NCBI GenBank assembly: GCA_902775555.1
Contig: CACYMQ010000002.1
Coordinates: forward strand, 106,794 to 139,638
Source: an uncultured Lachnospiraceae bacterium
Lineage (GTDB): Bacteria; Bacillota; Clostridia; Lachnospirales; Lachnospiraceae
Direction of reading: 5' to 3'
Length of the DNA stretch: 32,845 nt
A model generated the notes under the pieces. The model was not told the origin of the DNA and ran no database searches. It saw only the letters and a program-made list of their open reading frames with translations. Positions 8,800-17,054 of this stretch are shown piece after piece (within the stretch, counting starts at the first letter, position 1; each line of letters opens with the position of its first letter). The translations under genes and the position numbers were made by a program.

Positions 8800-10887
8800 C
8801 TAGTTATCTGCATCCTTCAGGCTGAGACTGATCTTCCCCATACGATCGATCTCAAGCACCTTTACACGTACCTTATCTCCGATATTTACCACATCCTCTA
8901 CCTTTGCCACGCGGTGAGGAGCCAGCTTTGAGATATGGATCATACCGTCCTTGTTCGGAGACAGCTGTACAAATGCGCCGTAAGGCATGATCCGTACAAC
9001 GGTTCCTTCATAGGTTGTACCTACCTCGATCGGGTCTACGATGGAGTGAATGATCTTCAGAGCCTGATCGATACCCTCCTGCTCTACGCCGCAGATATCG
9101 ATACGTCCGGAATCATCGATGTCGATCTTAACGCCGGTCTCCTCGATGATACCGTTGATGGTCTTACCCTTCTGACCGATGACCTCACCGATCTTGTCCG
9201 GATCGATGTTCATGGATACGATCTTCGGAGCGTACTTGGAAAGTTCCTTACGCGGCTCGGGGATCGCCTTCAGCATAACCTCATTCAGGATATACATACG
9301 GGCTTCTCTGGTCCTTGCGATCGCCTCACGGATGATATCATCCGTCAGACCATGGATCTTGATATCCATCTGGATCGCCGTGATACCCTTCTCGGTACCT
9401 GCTACCTTGAAGTCCATATCACCGAAGAAATCCTCAAGGCCCTGGATATCCGTCAGTACTACATAATCATCATCCGTCTCACCTGTTACAAGACCGCAGG
9501 AGATACCTGCTACGGGTGCCTTGATGGGAACACCTGCTGCCATAAGGGACATACAGGATGCACAGGTGGAACCCATGGATGTGGATCCGTTGGACTCGAA
9601 GGTCTCGGATACGGCACGGATCGCATACGGGAATTCATCCTCAGACGGGATCACCGGAAGCAGGGCTCTCTCAGCCAGTGCTCCATGACCGATCTCACGA
9701 CGTCCCGGTCCGCGGGATACTCTTGTCTCACCTACGGAATAAGCCGGGAAGTTGTAATGATGCATATAACGCTTGGATGTCACATTCGGATCCAGTCCGT
9801 CGATCTTCTGTGCTTCGGAAAGCGGAGCCAGTGTAACGATATCGCAGATCTGAGTCTGTCCTCTGGTGAACATGGCAGAACCATGAACTCTCGGGATCAG
9901 ATCTACCTCTGCTGCCAGAGGACGGATCTGGTTGATGGCACGTCCGTCCGGACGCTTGTGGTCCTTCAGGATCATCTTACGTACGGTCTTCTTCTGATAC
10001 TGATACAGTGCATCACCGAGAAGTGCAAGCCACTCTTCATTGTCTGCAAACTTCTCCTTCAGTCTCTCCTTGATGTCGTCGATATTCTTTTCACGGGTCT
10101 GCTTGTCATCCGTGAAGACTGCCACTTCCATCTCCTCCGGCGGAACCACTTCCTTGATCGCTTCGAAGAGATCCTCGGGGATCGCATAGCTGTTGTAGCT
10201 GTGCTTCGGCTTTCCTACCTCAGCTACGATCTTGTCGATAAATGCGATCACTTCCTGATTTACCTTATGTGCGGCGAAGATCGCTTCCAGCATCTTGGCC
10301 TCCGGCACCTCATTGGCACCGGCCTCGATCATGATGACCTTCTCCCGGGTGGAAGCAACGGTCAGCTTCAGATCGGAGTTCAGATTCTGGGTACTGTTGG
10401 GGTTAAAGATCAGCTCTCCGTCCACCAGTCCTACCTGTGTTGTGGCACAGGGTCCGTCAAAGGGGATATCGGAGATGGATACTGCGATGGCGGTACCGAT
10501 CATGGCGGTAAGCTCCGGTGCGCACTCCGGATCAACGGAAAGCACCAGATTATCCAGTGTCACATCATTCCGGTAATCCTTCGGGAACAGCGGCCGCATG
10601 GGACGGTCGATGACACGGTCTGTCAGGATTGCATTCTCGGAGGGCTTTGCCTCTCTCTTGTTGAATCCGCCCGGGATCTTGCCCACGGCATACATCTTCT
10701 CGTTGTACTCTACGGAAAGCGGGAAGAAATCGATCCCTTCTCTCGGCTCCTTGGATGCGGTTGCCGTGGAAAGGACTACGGTATCTCCATAGTGGATCAG
10801 CACTGCTCCATTCGCCTGCTTAGCCACACGATCTACATCTACCCGGAGGGTACGACCGGCAAGCTCCATTTCAAACTTCTTGTACAT
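8800..10887 (-). CDS. pnp: Polyribonucleotide nucleotidyltransferase (PNPase)
   Basis: PNPase is a trimeric 3'-to-5' phosphorolytic exoribonuclease of mRNA turnover. The 695 residues contain two RNase PH-like domains (about 10-230 and 310-540). The conserved segment GGFNKREAKPSENAILTDR is in the first domain and GPGRREIGHGALAERAL in the second. A KH domain follows, with the GxxG loop in IGQKGKTINGII near residue 565. An S1 domain begins near residue 620 (YEGTVVRIMPYGAFVQL). The ATG is preceded by AAAAGGAGATAGAA. pnp usually follows rpsO directly; here it has its own promoter at 11015-11043 and a structured leader, because about 7.7 kb separates it from rpsO. Confidence 0.98.
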   Translation of the reverse strand: MYKKFEMELAGRTLRVDVDRVAKQANGAVLIHYGDTVVLSTATASKEPREGIDFFPLSVEYNEKMYAVGKIPGGFNKREAKPSENAILTDRVIDRPMRPLFPKDYRNDVTLDNLVLSVDPECAPELTAMIGTAIAVSISDIPFDGPCATTQVGLVDGELIFNPNSTQNLNSDLKLTVASTREKVIMIEAGANEVPEAKMLEAIFAAHKVNQEVIAFIDKIVAEVGKPKHSYNSYAIPEDLFEAIKEVVPPEEMEVAVFTDDKQTREKNIDDIKERLKEKFADNEEWLALLGDALYQYQKKTVRKMILKDHKRPDGRAINQIRPLAAEVDLIPRVHGSAMFTRGQTQICDIVTLAPLSEAQKIDGLDPNVTSKRYMHHYNFPAYSVGETRVSRGPGRREIGHGALAERALLPVIPSEDEFPYAIRAVSETFESNGSTSMGSTCASCMSLMAAGVPIKAPVAGISCGLVTGETDDDYVVLTDIQGLEDFFGDMDFKVAGTEKGITAIQMDIKIHGLTDDIIREAIARTREARMYILNEVMLKAIPEPRKELSKYAPKIVSMNIDPDKIGEVIGQKGKTINGIIEETGVKIDIDDSGRIDICGVEQEGIDQALKIIHSIVDPIEVGTTYEGTVVRIMPYGAFVQLSPNKDGMIHISKLAPHRVAKVEDVVNIGDKVRVKVLEIDRMGKISLSLKDADN

Positions 10888-10929
10888 TTTCTATCTCCTT
10901 TTCGATATGATTTCGATCATTTCAAGGGT

Positions 10930-10990
10930 CCGAAACGACTGAAAAACCGACTCCGAAAATGCCCCGCAATCTGCTTTTCAGTAGTCTCGG
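10930..10990. promoter_or_regulatory. Imperfect inverted repeat in the pnp leader
   Basis: CCGAAAC at 10930-10936 pairs with GTCTCGG at 10984-10990 (one mismatch), and CTGAAAA at 10939-10945 pairs perfectly with TTTTCAG at 10975-10981. In the pnp mRNA this would form a two-part stem upstream of the ribosome binding site. In E. coli, RNase III cleaves a pnp leader stem for autoregulation; a similar role here is inference. Confidence 0.5.
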
Positions 10991-11014
10991 TTTTACCTCG
11001 AAACAATCTCTGTA

Positions 11015-11043
11015 ATTTTACCATATCTTACTATTATAAGCAA
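11015..11043 (-). promoter_or_regulatory. Predicted sigma-A promoter of pnp
   Basis: On the minus strand the -35 is TTGCTT (11038-11043) and the -10 is TAAAAT (11015-11020), with a 17-bp spacer and a TG one base before the -10. The promoter overlaps the last codons of the upstream surface-protein frame, whose TAA stop is the first three bases of the -10. Confidence 0.6.
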
Positions 11044-12109
11044 GAAAAAAACACCCCGCCTGAGTGGCGGGGTGAAAACCATATGCACCACTCTCTCTTC
11101 CCCGTCCGTCGGATCCGTAGACGGTGTAATCAAATGCAACATTGAGCTTGTCCTTAAAGGTGTCATATCTGAACACACTGGCAGTTGCTCCGCCACCGCC
11201 GTCCCAATGCACACCGTAATAATACCCGTTGTAGTAATATGCGGTGGAACCGCTGCCGCTCTTCAGATTCCTTACCTGTGCATCCGTAAGATTAAATACG
11301 TTCTTGAGGATGATGTCCATCTTTGCAGCATCAACCTGATATGCAGGATATGCAAACCGTCCCTTGGGATCGCTGCTGTAATCATCGATCACAAGGCCGC
11401 TGACCGGGAAAATGCCCTTGTCAAACGCCCGCATCTGGAAAACACAGCTCAAAACTTCGTACTCATCATCCAGGTAACAGTCCATTTCTCTATATTTACT
11501 GCTGTCATGGAACCCGGCGACAAAATAACCCATGAATTTGTCCAGTTCCTTCTTCTGTGCCGCTGTGGGCATAGACGACGAGCTTTCCTGCCATACACCT
11601 TCGGAATTAAAGGTGTAGGACTTCCCACTGATGGTCTGCTTTCCGGTAGCCATGCTGCCATCTGCCTTGAAGTAATACCAGTTACCGCTGAGCTTCTTCC
11701 AGCCGGTCTGCATGTCACCGCTTGCCGTAAAATGATACCATTTGCCGCCCAGCTTCTTCCAGCCGGTCTGCATCACACCTTCTGCATTGAAAAAATACCA
11801 TTTCCCGCTGATCTTCTTCCACTTGGTCTGCATAGCGCCGTCGGAAGCAAAATGATACCACTTCTTGCTGATCTTCTTCCAGCCCTTTACCATGTAGCCC
11901 TTGGCATTGCAGTAATACCACTTGCCACCGGTTTTCACCCATGCGTTCTTGGCATAGGACTTTCCGCCGTAGGAATAGTACCATCCACCCTTGTCCTTCT
12001 TCCATGTACCGGTCTTCGCATCAGCCGAGAGGGTTGAGAAAGCCATGAATGCGGCAAATATAACCACCGCTGCGAGAAACATAAAACCACATTTTCTCTT
12101 TGTAACCAT
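11018..12109 (-). CDS. Secreted cell-wall-binding-repeat protein 1 (3' end probably lost)
   Basis: A signal peptide (basic start, hydrophobic core, cleavage near ADA at about residue 31) precedes six to seven choline-binding-like repeats of about 20 residues (GWKKxxGKWYxFxxxGxMQT), ending near residue 175. The rest, about 185 residues with DKFMGYFVAGFHDSS and VFNLTDAQVRNLKSG, is a domain I do not recognise. The repeats imply attachment to a cell-wall polymer whose identity is unknown here. The start follows AAGGAGGAATTGGT. It is the last gene of a four-gene surface cluster, 19 bp after the preceding stop. The 3' end is odd: an intrinsic terminator at 11045-11074 falls inside the frame, no stop in this frame precedes it, and the tail overlaps the pnp promoter. 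The native C-terminus is probably missing. Confidence 0.8.
   Translation of the reverse strand: MVTKRKCGFMFLAAVVIFAAFMAFSTLSADAKTGTWKKDKGGWYYSYGGKSYAKNAWVKTGGKWYYCNAKGYMVKGWKKISKKWYHFASDGAMQTKWKKISGKWYFFNAEGVMQTGWKKLGGKWYHFTASGDMQTGWKKLSGNWYYFKADGSMATGKQTISGKSYTFNSEGVWQESSSSMPTAAQKKELDKFMGYFVAGFHDSSKYREMDCYLDDEYEVLSCVFQMRAFDKGIFPVSGLVIDDYSSDPKGRFAYPAYQVDAAKMDIILKNVFNLTDAQVRNLKSGSGSTAYYYNGYYYGVHWDGGGGATASVFRYDTFKDKLNVAFDYTVYGSDGRGRESGAYGFHPATQAGCFFLAYNSKIW
11045..11074 (-). terminator. Strong intrinsic terminator of the surface-protein cluster
   Basis: CACCCCGCC and GGCGGGGTG form a perfect 9-bp GC-rich stem with a 5-base loop (11052-11074). On the minus strand it is followed by seven T residues (11045-11051). 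This is the clearest terminator in the window. It lies within the open frame of cell-wall-binding protein 1, upstream of that frame's stop codon. Confidence 0.9.
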
Positions 12110-14626
12110 ACCAATTCCTCCTTATCACCTAAGGCTTGATCCATATTGCCGGGCGAACGCCAATCCCTGCATAGTTTACAGGAACTGAATGCAAGCGACC
12201 GCTGCCGGAATGCACGCTTCCCATTCCGTCAATAAGCGAAGCAGAATTGCTTTCGCTGTCACTTCTGTACCAGAATTCAGCGCATCCCTTATATGTCACC
12301 TCATAGTCCGCCTGGAAATTGCCATCACTTCGGAACGTCTCACAGCCCTGAGCGATTGCATATGCCGTAGGCCTTGTGGCATATTTTTCATTTCTATACA
12401 CCTCTATTCCGCTTGCCCTATGAGGTTCTCCAAAATATTTAGTCCCCTCATCGAAATCGAGCAGGAACACCTTATCACTCCAATCATCCTGATCCGAATG
12501 CTTTGTGTTCAGAATAACAGCGGCTTCATTTGATCTGAATGCGGTATTATAAAACGACCCGTTCAACCAGCTCCGAAGAGAGCATGTCTTCCACGATACT
12601 GAAGAATCGGTGGAATTGTACGGCTTACAGTCAATGACATACCTGCTCATCAGCAGGACACTGCCATCCGATTTCTTATCAATGACCAGCCAGCTGATGT
12701 CTTCCTTTCCGTTTGACTTATTATTATCCTGCTCATATTTACCGAAGGTGACAACATCACCGACCTTGGCCTTCTTCAGCTTACTGCTGTCCGAGACCCA
12801 TGCACCATTCTTATCAAACTCATAACTCTTGTTTCCGATGGTTGCTTTTCCGGTAACCATGGACCCGTCAGACATAAAGTAATACCAGTTACCGGAGATC
12901 TTCTTCCAGCCGGTCTGCATATCTCCGTTCACCGTAAAATGATACCACTTGCCGCCGAGCTTCTTCCAGCCGGTCTGCATCTCGCCGCCTGCTGTAAAAT
13001 GATACCACTTGCCGCTGATCTTCTTCCAACCGGTCTGCATGGCACCGCTTGCCGCAAAATGATACCACTTATTTTTGATCTTCTTCCAGCCCTTTACCAT
13101 GTAGCCCTTGGCATTGCAGTAAAACCACTTGCCACCGGTCTTCACCCATTCATTCTTGGCATAGGACTTTCCGCCATAGGAATAATACCATCCCCCCTTG
13201 TCCTTCTTCCACGTGCCGGTCTTTGCGTCAGCATCAAAGTTAAAACAGAGAAGCATGAGCACCATCACCAGCAGCGGAAGTACGAACCACCATGTGCGTT
13301 TCTTTACTGAACTCATATTACACCCCCTTACTTACTGCATTTCACAATACCATTATTACCTCTTATGCATTTCCCCCATTTATGGTCGTACGTATTTTAT
13401 TTGTATCCCGGGTTTATGTAAAATGAACGACTATACTTGGGATTGTCAATCACACACTGCTTAACATTTTCATTTGCATCAAACTGATATGCATCCCCCA
13501 GATATTCTGCCCATTCATTACCCCCGTTTGCCAAATACATATCTGAACGATACGTCATGTATGATTTTGAGACTCCCGGCAGGTACAGTAAGAATTCAGA
13601 ACCTACAACCCACTCTTCGGAGATAAGTGAATCAGTTGCATTGTTATCAACATTTGTCCATGTAATGTCCGCATCATTGGGATACTTGCACCCTTTTTTA
13701 CTTACACGTGTATCATATGCAAAGGACTTGAGAGTGAAGGAATACGTTTTATTGCTAAAGGACTTTATGGAATCATAAGTTCCATGGAACGAGAAATCCG
13801 ATGCGTAGAATATATATTCCCCGTCCGGTCCGGAGCTTGACGTGTGGTATTGATCCTTACGATATCCATAAACTCTTCCATCAGGATACAATACAACCGA
13901 ATAACTGGAATAGAAACTATCGAACTCGCTCTTAATGTACTGAACAGACCCGTCCTTACCAAAGACAACACCGCCCCAGTTTTCATTCTTCCGCATTACA
14001 AAGGTTACGTCATCGAAATAATACAATTTCTTGCCCACATACTTGAAACCGGTTGCGTTTCTACCATTAGCCTCAAAATAGTACCAATTATCATTGATCT
14101 GCTGCCAGCCATTTGCTCTGGCTCCTGACTTCGGATCAAAATACGTATAAACATCATCAGCCATCATCCAGCCGGTCTGCATCGCGCCACTGGAATTGAA
14201 CATATATGTTTTTTTTCCAATCTTTGTAAGGCCAGTCACAACTGCTCCGTCAGCTGGTTTCATGTAGTACCATTTATTCTGGATCTTATTCCATCCGGTA
14301 AGCATAACGCCGTCCTTGAAGAAATACCAGAAGGATCCGCTCTTGCCGCTGATCTTCTTCCAGCCGGAAACCATCATACCGTCATTTCCGAAGTAATACC
14401 ATTTACCGCTGAGCTTCTTCCATCCTGTCTGCATGGCACCGTCTGCCGCGAAGTAATACCATCTCTTCTTGATCTTCTTCCAGCTCGTCACCATGTAGCC
14501 CTTGGCATTGCAGTAATACCACTTGCTGCCGGTCTTCACCCATGCATTCTTGGCATAGGACTTTCCTCCGTAGGAATAGTACCATCCGCCCTTGTCCTTC
14601 TTCCACTTGCCGGTCTTCGCATCCGC
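11886..14626 (-). repeat. 140-bp near-identical coding module repeated in three surface-protein genes
   Basis: The copies are at 11886-12025, 13093-13232 and 14487-14626, each exactly 140 bp by my alignment. They encode the mature N-terminus and first repeat, KTGTWKKDKGGWYYSYGG through KGYMV. Bases differ at only scattered positions, while the C-terminal halves of the three genes are unrelated. This pattern fits duplication followed by exchange of the downstream domains. Confidence 0.85.
12129..13316 (-). CDS. Secreted cell-wall-binding-repeat protein 2 with DUF6273-like C-terminal domain
   Basis: The 395-residue precursor has a signal peptide ending near residue 31 (LCFNFDADA). It is followed by the shared N-terminal module and about six repeats of the form GWKKISGKWYHFTxxGxMQT to near residue 175. 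The C-terminal 210 residues begin KVGDVVTFGKYEQDN and include WLVIDKKSDGSVLLMS, SLRSWLNGSFYNTAF and GVRPAIWIKP. This wording matches the DUF6273 domain found in many clostridial surface proteins; its biochemical role is not known to me. The start follows TAAGGGGGTGTAAT. The next gene begins 19 bp downstream and the preceding one ends 80 bp upstream, all on one strand, consistent with an operon. Confidence 0.82.
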   Translation of the reverse strand: MSSVKKRTWWFVLPLLVMVLMLLCFNFDADAKTGTWKKDKGGWYYSYGGKSYAKNEWVKTGGKWFYCNAKGYMVKGWKKIKNKWYHFAASGAMQTGWKKISGKWYHFTAGGEMQTGWKKLGGKWYHFTVNGDMQTGWKKISGNWYYFMSDGSMVTGKATIGNKSYEFDKNGAWVSDSSKLKKAKVGDVVTFGKYEQDNNKSNGKEDISWLVIDKKSDGSVLLMSRYVIDCKPYNSTDSSVSWKTCSLRSWLNGSFYNTAFRSNEAAVILNTKHSDQDDWSDKVFLLDFDEGTKYFGEPHRASGIEVYRNEKYATRPTAYAIAQGCETFRSDGNFQADYEVTYKGCAEFWYRSDSESNSASLIDGMGSVHSGSGRLHSVPVNYAGIGVRPAIWIKP

Positions 14627-14710
14627 ATCAACGTTAAAACACAGAAGCATAAGTGCAATCACCAGCAGCGGAAGCACGAAAACCAGTGCACGTTTCTTAG
14701 TTACTCTCAT
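13397..14710 (-). CDS. Secreted cell-wall-binding-repeat protein 3, unrecognised C-terminal domain
   Basis: The 437-residue precursor has a signal peptide ending near ADA at residue 31, then the shared N-terminal module. About eight to nine aromatic-rich repeats follow to near residue 235; some are longer and carry an FDPKSGA-type insert. The remaining 200 residues, including VVLYPDGRVYGYRKDQ and FSFHGTYDSIKSFSNKTYSF, match no family I can name. The FxFHGxY wording weakly resembles the C-terminal domain of the LRR protein encoded just upstream (DGTFHGSFIGADG), so both may share a beta-rich fold; that is inference. The start follows TTAAGGAGGGGTGAA, 15 bp after the stop of the preceding gene, so translation and transcription are probably linked. 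Confidence 0.8.
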   Translation of the reverse strand: MRVTKKRALVFVLPLLVIALMLLCFNVDADAKTGKWKKDKGGWYYSYGGKSYAKNAWVKTGSKWYYCNAKGYMVTSWKKIKKRWYYFAADGAMQTGWKKLSGKWYYFGNDGMMVSGWKKISGKSGSFWYFFKDGVMLTGWNKIQNKWYYMKPADGAVVTGLTKIGKKTYMFNSSGAMQTGWMMADDVYTYFDPKSGARANGWQQINDNWYYFEANGRNATGFKYVGKKLYYFDDVTFVMRKNENWGGVVFGKDGSVQYIKSEFDSFYSSYSVVLYPDGRVYGYRKDQYHTSSSGPDGEYIFYASDFSFHGTYDSIKSFSNKTYSFTLKSFAYDTRVSKKGCKYPNDADITWTNVDNNATDSLISEEWVVGSEFLLYLPGVSKSYMTYRSDMYLANGGNEWAEYLGDAYQFDANENVKQCVIDNPKYSRSFYINPGYK

Positions 14711-14725
14711 TTCACCCCTCCTTAA

Positions 14726-17023
14726 TTAAAAAGCTCCGCTGGCATCCCAATAGCCTGTAGGCTTTTTATTGGAATCCCATATTTCATATTTACTTCCGGC
14801 GCCTGCGCCTGAAACACCGCTGCCAGGATTATGAATGATATTGAAATAATAGGTTTTGCCCACCTTAAACACAGGATGATCCACTGCATAGACGTATTTC
14901 CCTGTGGACCCTTTTTTCGTTTTCCCGGTTTCTACCCAGTACCTGGTTCCGTTTGAGTAAGACGGATAGAATTCCGTTAATGTAGCAACAAAAGTGACAT
15001 TTGCCCCTCCTCCGTCATAAAACTGACCGTCGACCATTTTCAGCTCCGAGAAACGTCCGCTATACTTACAGCCGGTTCCGTCCGCACCTATGAAGCTTCC
15101 ATGGAAGGTTCCATCCTCATCAAAATACAGGGTATCCTGACCTTCCGGATAAATACCGTCCGAATACAAACCGTCCGATTCATACCATTGGGAGAAGAAT
15201 CCTGCACCTCTCGGAGTGGAAACATCCGCATAGGACGCGCCGTACTTCGAAGTATCTTTGTCCCATCTGCCGCTGTTTCTGAAGAAATGCCTTTTTTTGT
15301 CGATCCATACCCAGCCCGTTACCATAGCTCCGTTTTTGTCCAGATAATACCAGTCCTTACCGTCCTGTACCCACCCTATACACATGGCCCCGCTCTGCTT
15401 AAAGAAGTACCATTTAGCACCAATCTTAGCCCAGCCGGTAGCCATTGCGCCACTGTTTTTGAAGTAATACCACACGGATCCGAGCTTCCTCCAGCCCGTG
15501 GCCATGATCCCGCTCTTCGGATCCAGATAATACCATTTTTTATTAAGCCGGATCCAACCGGTAACCATTGCGCCATTAGCGTTGAAATAATACCACTTAC
15601 CATCTATACTTCCCCAGCCCGTAAGCATTGCTCCGGTCTTCGGATCCAGATAGTACCATTTATTCTTCAACTCCTTCCAGCCGGTTACGATATTATCATT
15701 CTCCACCAAATACCACTTGCCTTCGATGAAGCTCCAGCCGTCTTTGATATTTTCCTTTACCAGCTCTCCGTTCCCGTTGAAACAATCAATGGAATTGCCT
15801 ATTTTTTTCAATCCGATGGCCATAACACCCGTCGAAGGATCCAGATAATACCAGATGAATTTTATCCCCTTCACCATCTTAAGCCACCCTTTTTTCATGG
15901 TCCCACTGCCCGGATCAAAGTAATACCAGTCATCGTTGTACCTCTTCCAGCCATACTGCATCGACCCGTCAATCAGGCTGAAATAATAGGTTTCATCCCC
16001 CACCTTCTGTATCCCGTTGTTATAAAACTTCTTACGTTCGTAATAGCAGTACTTCTTCCCGTTCTTTTTATACCAAAACTCCGGTTTATACTGGAGCTGA
16101 ACCTTCTTATCTACCGAAAGATTTCTTAATGGCAATACATATGACAGTCCGCTTATATCTCCGAGATAATACGCTTCCCGGAGTAACTCATTTTTTGAAA
16201 TATCCAGGGTAGTGATCTGATTATTCGTACACTGAAGATCACGAAGGACGATACAGGACGATATGTCCAGCGCAGACAGATTACAATAACTGCAATTCAA
16301 TACACTGAGGGAACCGCACCCCGAAAGGTTAATACTCGTCAGATTGGAACAATTTGGAAAGTACAATTCAGTCACATATGTCCCGCTAAGGTTGATACTC
16401 CGAATAGCATACCCGGGATAATTCAGCACTGCCAGTTGAGGACAATTGCCAAGATCCAGATCCACCGGGTCATCCTTATCAAAAGTAAGCTTCCTTAAAT
16501 TGATACATCCGTTGGCATTCAGCTTTTTTAGATCATTTTTTTCACAATTGACAGTGTTGAGCTGGGTTAACCCATGAATATCCAATGTGGTTAGTTTATT
16601 TTCAGAACAGGATAGAGTGTATAGCTTTTCCAGACCCGACAGGTTTAATTCTGTGAGATTGCAGTCAAAACAAAACAACTCCTCCAGATTAGTCATCCCA
16701 CCGAGATCCAATGACCCGATATGCTTCCCGTGGCAATCCAGGTATTTCAGTTTTCTAAAAAGCTTAATTCCGTTAAGGCTTTTGAAATTATATCCATCGG
16801 GCAGAACTATATGAGTGATCGAATCTATTTCATTCTCCATAAGAATCCCATCCTCACATTCAGCATAAAACGTATACGTCAGATATGCCCGAAACATTTC
16901 ATCAGGAAAGTTTTCCTCATTGATCACCACATCAGCTGCATAGGATTTATAGGACGTCACCGAAAGAACACCGGCCAAAAGAAACACACCCAGCAGCACT
17001 CTGAACAACAGTCTTTTCTTCAT
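14726..17023 (-). CDS. Secreted leucine-rich-repeat protein with cell-wall-binding repeats
   Basis: This 765-residue surface protein starts with a signal peptide (cleavage near SYAAD, residue 30) and the INEENFPDEMFRAYL motif that often opens clostridial LRR proteins. About ten leucine-rich repeats of 20-22 residues run to about residue 300, with the pattern LxxLxCSxNxLTxLDIHG. Cell-wall-binding repeats (GWxxxxxKWYYLDPxxGAMxTGW) run from about 337 to 586. The last 175 residues form an unrecognised C-terminal domain. LRRs usually bind protein or carbohydrate partners and the repeats hold the protein to the wall; ligands are unknown. The start follows TTGAGGGGGAAGGAAT, 31 bp after the aroE-aroK stop. 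It is the first of the four surface genes and lacks their shared 140-bp module. Confidence 0.85.
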   Translation of the reverse strand: MKKRLLFRVLLGVFLLAGVLSVTSYKSYAADVVINEENFPDEMFRAYLTYTFYAECEDGILMENEIDSITHIVLPDGYNFKSLNGIKLFRKLKYLDCHGKHIGSLDLGGMTNLEELFCFDCNLTELNLSGLEKLYTLSCSENKLTTLDIHGLTQLNTVNCEKNDLKKLNANGCINLRKLTFDKDDPVDLDLGNCPQLAVLNYPGYAIRSINLSGTYVTELYFPNCSNLTSINLSGCGSLSVLNCSYCNLSALDISSCIVLRDLQCTNNQITTLDISKNELLREAYYLGDISGLSYVLPLRNLSVDKKVQLQYKPEFWYKKNGKKYCYYERKKFYNNGIQKVGDETYYFSLIDGSMQYGWKRYNDDWYYFDPGSGTMKKGWLKMVKGIKFIWYYLDPSTGVMAIGLKKIGNSIDCFNGNGELVKENIKDGWSFIEGKWYLVENDNIVTGWKELKNKWYYLDPKTGAMLTGWGSIDGKWYYFNANGAMVTGWIRLNKKWYYLDPKSGIMATGWRKLGSVWYYFKNSGAMATGWAKIGAKWYFFKQSGAMCIGWVQDGKDWYYLDKNGAMVTGWVWIDKKRHFFRNSGRWDKDTSKYGASYADVSTPRGAGFFSQWYESDGLYSDGIYPEGQDTLYFDEDGTFHGSFIGADGTGCKYSGRFSELKMVDGQFYDGGGANVTFVATLTEFYPSYSNGTRYWVETGKTKKGSTGKYVYAVDHPVFKVGKTYYFNIIHNPGSGVSGAGAGSKYEIWDSNKKPTGYWDASGAF

Positions 17024-17054
17024 ATTCCTTCCCCCTCAATTTATGCCCCATAAT

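Noticed and set aside
8935-11145. A 736-codon plus-strand open frame opposite pnp
   Set aside because: It is antisense to a full-length, unmistakable pnp, has no family signature and reflects codon bias in the real gene. Similar long plus-strand frames opposite ftsK, fhs and the kinase were dropped for the same reason.
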